From assembly GCF_000621445.1 (NCBI RefSeq), contig NZ_JHYI01000006.1, positions 186,001 through 250,000 on the forward strand: 64,000 bases of DNA. Direction: 5' to 3'. This document shows positions 52,988 to 61,714 of this stretch, piece after piece (position 1 is the first letter of the stretch; every line of letters begins with the position of its first letter). A model generated the notes under the pieces. That model worked only from the letters and a program-made list of their open reading frames with translations. It was not told the DNA's origin and ran no database searches. This stretch comes from Alkalihalobacillus bogoriensis ATCC BAA-922 (lineage in GTDB: Bacteria; Bacillota; Bacilli; Bacillales; Bacillaceae_F). The translations under genes and the position numbers were made by a program.

Positions 52988-54085
52988 TTATTCCACTAAT
53001 TCTAAGCGAGGGTTATCATTATAACGACGTCCAGCCTTTGCTTGTGGCTCTCCGTTTAGTAAAACATTATCACCTGTAAACCCAATATTAATTTTTAATA
53101 AACTGCTGCCCACACCATAAATATCAACCGGAACATTTTCTTCTTCATATTCTTTAATTCGTTCTGCTGTAAATCCGCCTGTTGCAATAATTTTCACATG
53201 TGTAAACCCTTCTTTATTGAGTGCATTACGCAAGGCAAAAATAAGCTGTGGATTGACACCACGCGGATCAAAGGCACCCATAATCTCTGGATTTCGACAA
53301 AAGTATTGGTCCACCATCGTTCGTGATGTATCAACACGAACACCCTTTAACTCTTCACCGAAAGCACGTGCGACTTTTAAGGCATCTGTAACAACGTCAT
53401 TATTATAATCAACAAGAGCCATTAAATCATCTTCAGGAAATGTTTCTTTATATGCTTGTGTTGCAGCAACAACATCCCCTTCAAACAGTTGAATAAGCGC
53501 ATGGGGCATCGTTCCCATTCCTTTTTTCCCCCACCATTCGTTCATCGCATGTGTTGCTTGCGCTTGCGACCCACCAATAAAGGCAGCATATCCATCTCCA
53601 GATTGCTGAGTAAAATGGTCATCACGGTCCCCCATAAAAATAACGGGTTTTTGAAATCCAGACTTTCTTGCCGCTTTGACTACTTTATACACATTCGTAG
53701 CGACAGACGTTCGTCTCGCAAAAATTCCATCGATGACTCCTTCTAAAAAACCAAAGTTCTGATAGGGGCCAGTAACAGTTAGGACTGTTTCAAATGGTTT
53801 AATTTTATCACCATCTTTAAGTGAACGAATCTCTAACGTTTCAGGATCTTTGGCGAACGTTTTGATTAACGCAATCACTTCGTCAGTCCCACACAATATG
53901 GCATTTGTTTTTTGGAAAAACTGCATCGTTACTATATTTTCTTGACGATACTTTTCTACAATTTTCCTTGTTTTTAAAAAGTAAACGGCTGAAAACCAAC
54001 CTTCTGACACACGTTCATCAAATTTAAACGTTTTGTTTGTCAAACGTTTAATTTTCCCTTGCAATTTCAGTTCGATTTCCTTCAT
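52988..54085 (-). CDS. Nicotinate phosphoribosyltransferase, short form
   Basis: A 365-residue NAPRTase-like enzyme making nicotinate mononucleotide from nicotinate and PRPP in NAD salvage. Diagnostic stretches are GFLEGVIDGIFARRTSVATN, FMGDRDDHFTQQSGDGYA, GTMPHALIQLFEGD with the phosphoribosyl-binding histidine, VDYNNDVVTDALK, VRVDTS, IIATGGFTAERI and YGVGSSLL. It is much shorter than the ~490-residue PncB-type enzyme of B. subtilis (YueK) and belongs to a separate shorter branch. GGAGCATAGGG precedes the ATG. It is inserted between murC and sftA relative to B. subtilis. Confidence 0.92.
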   Translation of the reverse strand: MKEIELKLQGKIKRLTNKTFKFDERVSEGWFSAVYFLKTRKIVEKYRQENIVTMQFFQKTNAILCGTDEVIALIKTFAKDPETLEIRSLKDGDKIKPFETVLTVTGPYQNFGFLEGVIDGIFARRTSVATNVYKVVKAARKSGFQKPVIFMGDRDDHFTQQSGDGYAAFIGGSQAQATHAMNEWWGKKGMGTMPHALIQLFEGDVVAATQAYKETFPEDDLMALVDYNNDVVTDALKVARAFGEELKGVRVDTSRTMVDQYFCRNPEIMGAFDPRGVNPQLIFALRNALNKEGFTHVKIIATGGFTAERIKEYEEENVPVDIYGVGSSLLKINIGFTGDNVLLNGEPQAKAGRRYNDNPRLELVE

Positions 54086-54196
54086 CCCTATGCTCCTTGC
54101 CTATCCATTATCGCCTATGCGTATATGAGCTACGACTATGGCTTTTCTATTTTCTACTTCTATCTTATAAAATCAAGCTTAAGAAAACAAGCAGTC

Positions 54197-56419
54197 CTAC
54201 TTTACATCAGCTTCATGAAATCTGTCTTCAAAATCTTGTATGGATACGAGTACGTTTCTTGGTTTGCTTCCCATCGCTTCTGAAACAATTCCTTGTGCCT
54301 CCATCATATCAATTAATCGAGCCGCGCGATTGTATCCTATACGAAACCGTCTTTGTAAACTAGAGGCTGATGCCCCTTCTTGTTCAATAGCAAAATAACA
54401 AGCTTCTTCAAACAATTCATCTTCTTGTTCTACACCTTCTTGTACTTTTACGAGATGTTCATTTTCTAGTATATAGTCTGGTGGCATTTGTTCTTTAACA
54501 AAAGAAAGGACTTGTTCAATTTCATCATCAGATACAAATGTCCCTTGCACTCGAATTGGTTTGGACGTTCCATTTTCATGGAATAACATATCCCCTTTTC
54601 CTAACAACCGTTCTGCTCCTGACATGTCAATGATCGTTCTAGAGTCAACTTGTGATGAAACAGAAAATGCAATTCGTGTTGGAACATTGGCTTTAATTAA
54701 TCCTGTGATAACGTCAACTGATGGTCTTTGTGTTGCTAATAACAAATGAATTCCACATGCTCTCGCTTTTTGGGCAATTCGACAAATCGCATCCTCCACA
54801 TCTTGTGGCGACACCATCATCAAATCCGCCAATTCATCGATCACTACAACGATATACGGCAAAGCCGGTGTATCTCCTTCTGAATATAAATCGTTATACC
54901 GACTAATATCACGAGCACCGCGCTGGGAGAAAAGCTCATACCTTCTTTCCATTTCAAGTACGACCCATTTCAATGCTGCTGTTGCTTGTTTTGCATCGGT
55001 AATAACCGGTGTAACAAGATGTGGTAATTCATTATAAGGAGCTAACTCTACCATTTTAGGGTCGATTAGTAATAGTTTCACTTCACTTGGTGTCGCTTTA
55101 TAAAGCAAGCTGATTAAAATCGAATTGATACAAACACTCTTCCCTGAACCTGTTGCCCCCGCAACTAGCCCATGCGGCATTTTGTTCAAATCTGTAATAA
55201 CAGGCTGACCAGAAATGTCGAGTCCTAGTGCTACTGTTAAAGGAGAACGTTTTTCTTGAAATTCTCTCCTTCTTATTATTTCACGTAAAAACACCGGTTT
55301 ACTTACCATGTTGGGAACTTCAATTCCTATCGCATTTTTTCCAGGGATCGGTGCTTCCATACGAATATCTTTTGCAGCTAATGATAGTTTAATATCATCA
55401 GTTAAACCTGTAATCTTACTCACTTTCACACCCGGTGCCGGTTGAATCTCAAATCTAGTTACAGAAGGCCCTTTTGTCACATGAACGACCTTGGCATTTA
55501 CATTAAAGTGTTGTAAAGTCACTTCTAATAATTTCGATTGTTCATGTAGCCACTCTTGACCTTCATCTTCAAAACGAGGCGGAATCGCTAATAGCTGAAT
55601 CGTCGGAAACTCATAGTTGTTTTTTTTCTGATTCACCTTTTGTTTGTCAGAAGGTAACATTAATACATTAAATGGTACCGAGCTTTTTTTCGGTTGTGTC
55701 ACTGTTGCTAGTTGTGGTTTGTCCTCTGTTTGTGAACGTTTCTTTGGAATATAAGGTTTTTCTTGAACCGTTAATTCTTCCATTTCTTCTTTTTCGATTA
55801 TTCTTATTTCCTCATCTTCGCTCTCTTCTACTACTAGCTTACTTTCTTCTGCTTCTTTCCAACTTTCTTGCAATAATTCCTCGGAAAAAGCTTGCACTTT
55901 TTCTTTTGTTGTTTCCGGAACTTCTACTGTAGAAGAAGAAATGTCTTCATGATAAGCAGAAAAAGGCTTGTCCTCTTCAACCACCGATGTTTCAAGATGG
56001 ATTTCAGGAAACTGTATTGATTCTTGTTTTAAATAAGGAATACTTTCTTTTTCACGTTGTTTATAACCATAAACAGGCGAAGGAATGTCTCTTGCTTTAA
56101 ATTGTGTTCCAGTAAACTTTTCTCTTTGTTTGCCTGTTCCGTGTGTTTCTTCATTCACCGTTGATCTTTCTTGTTGTCTACTCGTGCGACTTTTTTTCGG
56201 TTTGGCAGTTGAAACTTCTCTTTTTTGTTCTCCATCTTCAATGAGAGGAAATCGGAATTTCCCTTGCTTAGGGTAATGTGTAATCATTTTCGGTGTCGTG
56301 TTACGTCCATCAGCTTCTAGTCGACCTTTGAACGTTTTCGGATTACCGTCTTCAAAAGAGCTTTCATCTTTTTGAAACATTAGCTCTTGTATTTTTTTAA
56401 ACCAATTTTGGATGGCCAT
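54197..56419 (-). CDS. sftA: Soluble DNA translocase SftA
   Basis: A 740-residue FtsK/SpoIIIE-family motor without N-terminal membrane helices, matching SftA, which helps move trapped chromosome from the septum. The N-terminal ~270 residues are charged, low-complexity linker (SRTSRQQERST, Glu-rich blocks). The motor has VTRFEIQPAPGVKV, Walker A GATGSGKSV, Walker B YIVVVIDELADLMM, and FsK signature RPSVDVITGLIKAN. The C-terminal gamma winged helix (about 665-735, SASSLQRRFRIGYNRAARLID) should read polar DNA motifs. It is shorter than B. subtilis SftA (952 residues) because of the linker. ytpR, next door in B. subtilis, is absent. Confidence 0.95.
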   Translation of the reverse strand: MAIQNWFKKIQELMFQKDESSFEDGNPKTFKGRLEADGRNTTPKMITHYPKQGKFRFPLIEDGEQKREVSTAKPKKSRTSRQQERSTVNEETHGTGKQREKFTGTQFKARDIPSPVYGYKQREKESIPYLKQESIQFPEIHLETSVVEEDKPFSAYHEDISSSTVEVPETTKEKVQAFSEELLQESWKEAEESKLVVEESEDEEIRIIEKEEMEELTVQEKPYIPKKRSQTEDKPQLATVTQPKKSSVPFNVLMLPSDKQKVNQKKNNYEFPTIQLLAIPPRFEDEGQEWLHEQSKLLEVTLQHFNVNAKVVHVTKGPSVTRFEIQPAPGVKVSKITGLTDDIKLSLAAKDIRMEAPIPGKNAIGIEVPNMVSKPVFLREIIRRREFQEKRSPLTVALGLDISGQPVITDLNKMPHGLVAGATGSGKSVCINSILISLLYKATPSEVKLLLIDPKMVELAPYNELPHLVTPVITDAKQATAALKWVVLEMERRYELFSQRGARDISRYNDLYSEGDTPALPYIVVVIDELADLMMVSPQDVEDAICRIAQKARACGIHLLLATQRPSVDVITGLIKANVPTRIAFSVSSQVDSRTIIDMSGAERLLGKGDMLFHENGTSKPIRVQGTFVSDDEIEQVLSFVKEQMPPDYILENEHLVKVQEGVEQEDELFEEACYFAIEQEGASASSLQRRFRIGYNRAARLIDMMEAQGIVSEAMGSKPRNVLVSIQDFEDRFHEADVK

Positions 56420-56484
56420 ATGTAATCACTCTTTCAAATTCCTCTTTTTAAAGACTCGCATACTTTTTACGAGAGCAGCCTTTT

Positions 56485-56533
56485 TTAAAAAAAGGTTGTT
56501 CCAAAAGGTAGCTAACCTTTATGGGACAACCTC
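56485..56533 (-). terminator. Terminator after ytpQ
   Basis: AGGTTGTTCC and GGGACAACCT stem with an inner AAAGGT/ACCTTT; minus strand ends with seven T. Confidence 0.85.
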
Positions 56534-56581
56534 GATGCTGAGTCTTAATTGTATTTATTGTACCATATAATTCCTCTTATA

Positions 56582-57382
56582 TCAGTCTTTCTTTGGTTTT
56601 CTTTGCGCTAATATAAAGGTAGGTTCTAATTCACCATTTTCATATAAAAATGGTAACGCTGTAATCGGATTATTTCCTTGGTTAAAAAATTGAAACGTCA
56701 TTTGACCAAGAACATCATAGCCGGTATCGTTGACCAAATCAGCAATGATACATACATCTTGATGTGGAACGGCAACCGCCATCTTTCCTTTCATATCAAG
56801 TTGCATTTTTGCAAGAAACGCTTCGTTTAAAATCCGACTTGCATCATATCCATCTTTTGTACTCACAAAATAAAATGAGTTTCCTGCAACAATATCTTCT
56901 TTAAGTTCAATAGGTAATGATCTCATATTAAATTGGGCCATTTCCATAATATCGTTTTTTGTTATATTTGCGTTGTTAATCATCTCTTCATCAAGTAAAA
57001 CATAGGAATGACCAAGATCAACTGAGTAATAAATTCTTGTTTCACTAGTATGCTCTGCAAAAATAAGCTGTTTTCCATCTTTCGTTGTTTCCGGAAAAGA
57101 GGTCGAACGGATAACTGGGAAAATCTGCTTTTCTTTCCCTGCAAGTGTTATGTCTTGCCCCATTGCCTCTAATGCATGATTTACATAACGGATCGCTTCC
57201 TCTAGCGCTGCCTCTTTTTTCGTCTCATATTTAGCCAATAACGGTCTTAATGCAAGTGAAACACCTTTTTTATTTTTCTGATTCTCAATACGGAGTACTT
57301 GTTCTTTTCTATCATATGATACAGACCGGTCTGATCTTTCTAATTTTTCGGTTACCAATTGTTTTAATTTCGCGATTTCCAA
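56582..57382 (-). CDS. ytpQ: DUF1444 protein YtpQ
   Basis: A 266-residue cytosolic protein of the DUF1444/UPF0354 family, full length. Recognisable stretches are YVNHALEAMGQDI, IFPVIRSTSFP, SVDLGHSYVLLDEEMI and ANITKNDIMEMAQFN. Function unknown; an association with the thioredoxin-like neighbour YtpP is conserved in bacilli. Start is TTG at 57382 with AGGAGG about 9 bases upstream. Confidence 0.92.
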   Translation of the reverse strand: MEIAKLKQLVTEKLERSDRSVSYDRKEQVLRIENQKNKKGVSLALRPLLAKYETKKEAALEEAIRYVNHALEAMGQDITLAGKEKQIFPVIRSTSFPETTKDGKQLIFAEHTSETRIYYSVDLGHSYVLLDEEMINNANITKNDIMEMAQFNMRSLPIELKEDIVAGNSFYFVSTKDGYDASRILNEAFLAKMQLDMKGKMAVAVPHQDVCIIADLVNDTGYDVLGQMTFQFFNQGNNPITALPFLYENGELEPTFILAQRKPKKD

Positions 57383-57459
57383 CTTACACGCCTCCTATCA
57401 TTATTATTGTAACATCCCAGAGCAGAAAATAGAAAAGCTTGAACTCACCATAAAAAGAA

Positions 57460-57498
57460 AAGCCGTTACTTTAGTATCAAACGATACTAAAGCAACGA
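57460..57498 (-). terminator. Terminator after ytpP
   Basis: CGTT-A-CTTTAGTATC and GATACTAAAG-C-AACG form a stem of about 14 bp; minus strand continues GGCTTTTCTTTTT. Confidence 0.85.
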
Positions 57499-57510
57499 CC
57501 AAAACTTCGT

Positions 57511-57828
57511 TTATTCAGAGACCGAAGATAAAAACTGTTCGATTTCCTCTTGTGTTTTTCGGTCTTTACTCACAAAGCGAGCGATTTCCTCACCATCTCG
57601 ATAAACAAGAAAGCTTGGAATCCCAAACACATCTAATTGAGCGCATAAATCGATAAACTCATCTCGATTCGCATAGAAAAACGTCATGTTTGAAAATTTA
57701 GCTTCCACCTCAGGCAAAAATGGTTCAATGACTCGACAATCCGGACACCAATCAGCAGAGAACATAACAACTGAAATTCCCTTTTTAATTTCTTCATGAT
57801 ACATCTCTAACCTTTGTAACTCTTTCAT
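57511..57828 (-). CDS. ytpP: Thioredoxin-like protein YtpP
   Basis: A 105-residue thioredoxin-fold protein with active site DWCPDCR (about 27-33) in VVMFSADWCPDCRVIEPF, and the cis-proline loop VFGIPSFLVYRDG. The CPDC dithiol differs from the CGPC of TrxA. A reductase for disulfides or mixed thiols is expected, partner unknown. GAGGTGG precedes the ATG. It lies 12 bases after the EIIC gene on the same strand and before ytpQ. Confidence 0.93.
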   Translation of the reverse strand: MKELQRLEMYHEEIKKGISVVMFSADWCPDCRVIEPFLPEVEAKFSNMTFFYANRDEFIDLCAQLDVFGIPSFLVYRDGEEIARFVSKDRKTQEEIEQFLSSVSE

Positions 57829-57840
57829 TTTTCCACCTCA

Positions 57841-58872
57841 TTATTGTTCGATTTTCATATCACCTAGCTTAATCCATCCTAACTTACGGAACCATTCCGA
57901 TAGTACAAAACTAATCATCGCAGGTCCAATAAAGTGAAGGAGAAAAACACCCCAGAAGACATTCCAAGAAAAACCCATATGTGTGAATGTCATGATTTGG
58001 CCAACAAATCCACTCGTTCCCATTCCAGCACCAGCAGGATTATTTGTCATCACAAATACCGTCGTTGCTATAGGTGCTAAGATGGCTCCGGCTATCGTAG
58101 GCGGAAGTAAAATTCTTGGATTTTTTACGATATTCGGCACTTGCAACATCGATGTCCCAATTCCAATAGCTATTAATCCAGACCATTTATTTTCACGATA
58201 ACTACTTACTGCAAATCCAATCATTTGAGAGGCACACCCGACTGTGGCAGCTCCTGCCGCAACCCCTTCTAACTCAAGCATAATCGCAATCGCTGCACTT
58301 GAAATCGGAGCCGTTAACGCTAATCCCATAAGGACGGCTACAATAATTCCCATAACAAAAGGCTGCTGCTCTGTCGCCCACATAATAATATTACCAAACG
58401 ATGTCATCCCCGATTGGATCCATGGTCCTATAAACGTTGCCACAAAGAAACCAGAAAAAATCGTAACAAATGGGGTCACAATAATATCAACTTTTGTTTC
58501 CTTTGAAACTAATTTCCCTAATTCTGCTGAAATGACTGCACTAATAAAAGCGCCTGCCGGTCCACCTAATTCTGCCCCAGCTGCTCCACTTACGACTGCA
58601 GCAAAAACAACAAGTCTTGGTGCTTTTAAACCATAAGCAACCGCAACACCAATTGCTGGACCCATCAATCCCATTGCTAACGTCCCCATATTTTGAAGAA
58701 AATCGGCTATACCGGGAAGATGAGTTCCAAGCTGCGGGATTTGTCCTATCGTTCGAATAATTAAACCAATAATTAACGAAGAAAACAGCCCTAAAGCCAT
58801 ATAGCTTAGAGCAGTTATAAAATACGTACGCCAGTGGAATTCAATTCCTTTTTTTGCTAAAAAATCGTTCAA
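57841..58872 (-). CDS. PTS EIIC-type membrane transporter (EIIC_2), no EIIA/EIIB nearby
   Basis: A 343-residue polytopic membrane protein with about nine or ten spans, rich in Gly and Ala (MGLMGPAIGVAVAYGL, FAAVVSGAAGAELGGPAGAF, GAGMGTSGFVGQIMTFTHMG). This matches the PTS_EIIC_2 family, stand-alone EIIC-like proteins common in bacilli. No EIIA or EIIB domain or gene is seen here, so sugar phosphorylation is unproven and the substrate unknown. Start is TTG at 58872 with AGGAGG 8 bases upstream. It precedes ytpP. Confidence 0.88.
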   Translation of the reverse strand: MNDFLAKKGIEFHWRTYFITALSYMALGLFSSLIIGLIIRTIGQIPQLGTHLPGIADFLQNMGTLAMGLMGPAIGVAVAYGLKAPRLVVFAAVVSGAAGAELGGPAGAFISAVISAELGKLVSKETKVDIIVTPFVTIFSGFFVATFIGPWIQSGMTSFGNIIMWATEQQPFVMGIIVAVLMGLALTAPISSAAIAIMLELEGVAAGAATVGCASQMIGFAVSSYRENKWSGLIAIGIGTSMLQVPNIVKNPRILLPPTIAGAILAPIATTVFVMTNNPAGAGMGTSGFVGQIMTFTHMGFSWNVFWGVFLLHFIGPAMISFVLSEWFRKLGWIKLGDMKIEQ

Positions 58873-58896
58873 TTGCTTTTCCTCCTACGACAGGAC

Positions 58897-59400
58897 TTAT
58901 TTATACTCGATTGTATGAAGAATTTCCAACATTGCTGTTGTACTTTCTTCAAGGTTTCTGTCTGTAGTTATTGTAGTCAATTTCGCTCCACCGATACCAA
59001 TAATCGCTTTAAATTGTTTGTCTTCTTCTTGCGTTACTAATAGATAAGCAAATTTCCCCTTGTCTTCAATCGTTTCAAATAAAAGGGCTTCCTCTTCGTG
59101 CTGTTGGTCTCTTACAAAATTCAATTGACTATCATCTGCCTCAGCTGGATTAAAAAAAAGTAAATACAATTGTTCCCCATCTTTTAAAAGAACATTATAT
59201 TCTGTTTCTTCTTGAACTTCCATATTAGCAGGTAGTGAAAACTTAATTTGCTCTAGCTCCACTTGTTCTCCATCATATTGTTGAACAAAGCTTTCTTCAA
59301 ATATTGTGTTAGAGGAGTCGAGTAACTCTTCTGTTGTCGCCTGACAACCTATTAAAAGAAATATAGATAACATTATCAACCCGATTTTTTTTGGAAACAA
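58897..59400 (-). CDS. Hypothetical lipoprotein
   Basis: A 167-residue protein with a lipoprotein signal: KK near the start, the core IGLIMLSIFLLIG, and lipobox LIGC with Cys19. The mature part (VELEQIKFSLPANMEVQEE ... QLYLLFFNP) looks like a small extracytoplasmic alpha/beta domain. Not recognised. TTG at 59400 is chosen because GAGGAG lies 8 bases upstream and yields a normal-length signal; an ATG at 59418 has no good site. It lies upstream of the EIIC gene with a 24-base gap, so possibly co-transcribed. Confidence 0.8.
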   Translation of the reverse strand: MFPKKIGLIMLSIFLLIGCQATTEELLDSSNTIFEESFVQQYDGEQVELEQIKFSLPANMEVQEETEYNVLLKDGEQLYLLFFNPAEADDSQLNFVRDQQHEEEALLFETIEDKGKFAYLLVTQEEDKQFKAIIGIGGAKLTTITTDRNLEESTTAMLEILHTIEYK

Positions 59401-59576
59401 AGTAAACGCTCCTCTCATAATAAAAAAATCATTACCTTTTCCCTATTTTTCATCATACATTGAAACACTTTCCCTTGACAAGAAAAATAAGATTCTTTGT
59501 CGAGTGTGTTGAGTTTTTATTCATAGGCTATCCATGATACACTTTTTAAAAAGAACGTATTCAAGGAGGATGCAAG

Positions 59577-60023
59577 ATGGAATTATATGTTTATTTAGCA
59601 GGACAAATTCATGATAACTGGAGACAACAAATAAAGGAACTCGCCCACAAAAGAAATCTACCCCTTCACTTTACAGGACCAATGGAAAACCATGATCGTT
59701 CTGACGATATCGGGGAAGAAATATTAGGACAGCAGCCTACACCTATTTTGAAAGATGAGGCCGCTTCAGCCATTAATAACTTACGAACTCAAGTTTTACT
59801 ACAAAAAGCCGATGTTGTCATTGCGCTTTTTGGTGATAAGTATAAACAATGGAATAGTGCCATGGATGCCGCTACTGCTATCGCGCTCCAAAAACCACTC
59901 ATCTTAATTCGACCAGAGCATCTTCATCATCCATTAAAAGAACTTGCCAATAAAGCACAAGTTGTCGTTGAAACACCAGAACAAGCGCTCCAAGCACTTT
60001 CTTATATATTTGAAACGGAGTAA
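59577..60023 (+). CDS. ytoQ: YtoQ family protein
   Basis: A 148-residue cytosolic protein of the YtoQ family. The sequence starts ELYVYLAGQIHDNWR and has FTGPMENHDRSDDIG, ADVVIALFGDKYKQWN and KPLILIRPEHL. The overall pattern (GQIH start, FTGP, ALFGDKY) resembles the nucleoside 2-deoxyribosyltransferase/TIR-like fold, but enzymatic activity is unproven. AAGGAGG precedes the ATG. It converges on ytoP with family B repeat copy 4 in between. Confidence 0.92.
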   Translation: MELYVYLAGQIHDNWRQQIKELAHKRNLPLHFTGPMENHDRSDDIGEEILGQQPTPILKDEAASAINNLRTQVLLQKADVVIALFGDKYKQWNSAMDAATAIALQKPLILIRPEHLHHPLKELANKAQVVVETPEQALQALSYIFETE

Positions 60024-60041
60024 CGTGACTTTTTATAGTTT

Positions 60042-60225
60042 TAAGGACATATATTCCGCTATTTTAGCTAAAAAGCACATTTGTTAGTATGTTTCGGACA
60101 TCTATTCCGTTAACTTTTAATAATCAATGCTTATATCCTAAAAATCGATACATTAACGGAACTGATGTCCGATAGCATTTCAAATATTACTCATTTTAAC
60201 AAAATAGCGGAACAAATGTCCGTTA
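60042..60225. repeat. Family B palindromic repeat, copy 4 (four units)
   Basis: Units TAAGGACATATATTCCGCTA (60042), TTCGGACATCTATTCCGTTA (60093), TAACGGAACTGATGTCCGAT (60154) and TAGCGGAACAAATGTCCGTTA-like (60205). Spacing about 51, 60 and 51 bases with the same two plus two orientation. Located between convergent ytoQ and ytoP. Confidence 0.9.
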
Positions 60226-60236
60226 CTGTTCTCACA

Positions 60237-60277
60237 GAAAAAGATGACCATCAATGTAAGGATGGTCATCTTTTTTA
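60237..60277. terminator. Bidirectional terminator between ytoQ and ytoP
   Basis: AAAAAGATGACCATC and GATGGTCATCTTTTT form a 15-bp stem with a T-run on both strands. Confidence 0.95.
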
Positions 60278-60282
60278 TATGT

Positions 60283-61356
60283 TTACACGCCTTTATTAAT
60301 AAACTCTACCGCATTTTTATCTGTTGTTAACACTAGTTTTGTTAATAGTTCTTTTGCTGCGGCGTAATCATCGACATGAATAATAGAAGCATGGGTATGA
60401 ATATAACGCGAGCAAACCCCAACAACAATCGATGGAACACCATTATTACTAATGTGAACGCGACCAGCGTCTGTTCCACCTTGAGAAATAAAATATTGAT
60501 ACGGGATGTTATTTGACTCTGCTGTATCTAACACAAATTCTTTCATTCCTTGATGTGTAATCATGGAACGGTCATAAATACGAAGCAATGCCCCTTGGCC
60601 CAATTTTCCAAATGCGTCTTTTCCACCTGTTGCATCATTTGCAGGGCTTGCATCTAATGCATAAAATATATCAGGTTTAATCATTTGAGCAGCAGTTGCC
60701 GCTCCTCGTAACCCCACTTCTTCTTGAACCGTCGCACCAGAATATAATACATTCGGGATTTCTTTTCCTTGTAACTCTTTTAAAAGTTCAATGGAAAGAC
60801 CAACACCATAGCGATTATCCCATGACTTCGCTAAAATTTTCTTGTCATTTGCCATCGGTGTAAATGGACAAATTGGTACGATTTGTTGACCAGGCTTAAC
60901 CCCGATTTTTTCAGCATCTGCTTTATCATCTGCCCCGATATCAATGTACATTTCTTTTATGTTCATCGGTTTGGCGCGTTGTGATTCTTGTAATAAATGT
61001 GGTGGCGTTGAGCCGATAACTCCAATTACTGGACCATTGTCTGTTATAATTTGCACCCGTTGTGCTAAAAGAACTTGGCTCCACCAACCCCCTAAAGTTT
61101 GAAAGCTAATTAAACCTTTTTTATTAATATTCGTAACCATAAATCCAACTTCATCCATATGTCCTGCAACCATAACCGTTGGACCAGCTTCATTTCCTTT
61201 TTTTACACCGAAAATACTTCCTAATCGGTCTTGAACGACTTCATCTGCGTATTTTGTTAACTCGCCACGAACAAAACGGCGGACCTCATGTTCAAATCCT
61301 GGAGCCCCTGGTAATTCCGTTAATGTTTTAAAAAGGTCTAACGTCTCTTTATTCAT
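60283..61356 (-). CDS. ytoP: M42-family glutamyl aminopeptidase-like YtoP
   Basis: A 357-residue co-catalytic metallopeptidase of the M42 family. Metal ligands are in [11 protein letters not shown] (His/Asp, about 63-73), KSWDNRYG (Asp), [11 protein letters not shown] with catalytic Glu pair (about 214-224), FYALDASPA (Asp), and the late [13 protein letters not shown] (His). Cytosolic, forming large hollow oligomers in relatives. GAAAGGAG precedes the ATG. Downstream is the strong bidirectional terminator shared with ytoQ. Confidence 0.95.
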   Translation of the reverse strand: MNKETLDLFKTLTELPGAPGFEHEVRRFVRGELTKYADEVVQDRLGSIFGVKKGNEAGPTVMVAGHMDEVGFMVTNINKKGLISFQTLGGWWSQVLLAQRVQIITDNGPVIGVIGSTPPHLLQESQRAKPMNIKEMYIDIGADDKADAEKIGVKPGQQIVPICPFTPMANDKKILAKSWDNRYGVGLSIELLKELQGKEIPNVLYSGATVQEEVGLRGAATAAQMIKPDIFYALDASPANDATGGKDAFGKLGQGALLRIYDRSMITHQGMKEFVLDTAESNNIPYQYFISQGGTDAGRVHISNNGVPSIVVGVCSRYIHTHASIIHVDDYAAAKELLTKLVLTTDKNAVEFINKGV

Positions 61357-61471
61357 CCAATTACTCCTTTCGTGTCTCGAAGAATTTTATGTATACCCCC
61401 ATTTTACCGAAACGCTGGCTTGATTTCCACAACTTTCTCTTGCTCTTATTCTAGCTATCCTATTTTTATTA

Positions 61472-61650
61472 AAGAAAAACGCGGAGTGTCTTTTCTTTCA
61501 AGCGAAGTGCGGATCCCTGCCCGCTTTTAACAGTGAACCCCAAGTGCTTTTCTTGGGGTGAAACGCGCAGGTGCGCAGCCTTCGCTCTTCCAGAATAAGC
61601 TTTCAAAGCTTCATTGCTATACTAATATTTTTATCTTTCTTATCTTTTAA
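61472..61650 (+). repeat. Family A repeat, copy 10 (full length)
   Basis: Same order of blocks as copies 1, 4 and 7: AAGAAAAACGCGGAGTGTC, GCGGATCCCTGCCCGC, AACCCCAAGTGC, TTGGGGTGAAACGCGCAGG, GCAGCCTTCGCTCTTCCAG, AGCTTTCAAAGCTTCATTGC, TTTCTTATCTTTT. It fills most of the ytoP to sigma-factor gap (61357-61714); nothing else was seen there apart from possible promoter sequence. Confidence 0.92.
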
Positions 61651-61714
61651 AAAAAGTGCGATAAAATGAAACAAATACAGTCTAATATAGAAAGAGAGAA
61701 AGGGGACTAATTAC

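Noticed and set aside
59510-59545. GTTGAG-N12-GGCTAT before ytoQ as a sigma-B promoter
   Set aside because: Two mismatches in the -35 and one in the -10 make it much weaker than the two accepted sigma-B sites.
61665-61690. ECF promoter starting with TGAAAC before the sigma gene
   Set aside because: TGAAAC is present, but no CGTC-type -10 lies 16-17 bases downstream.
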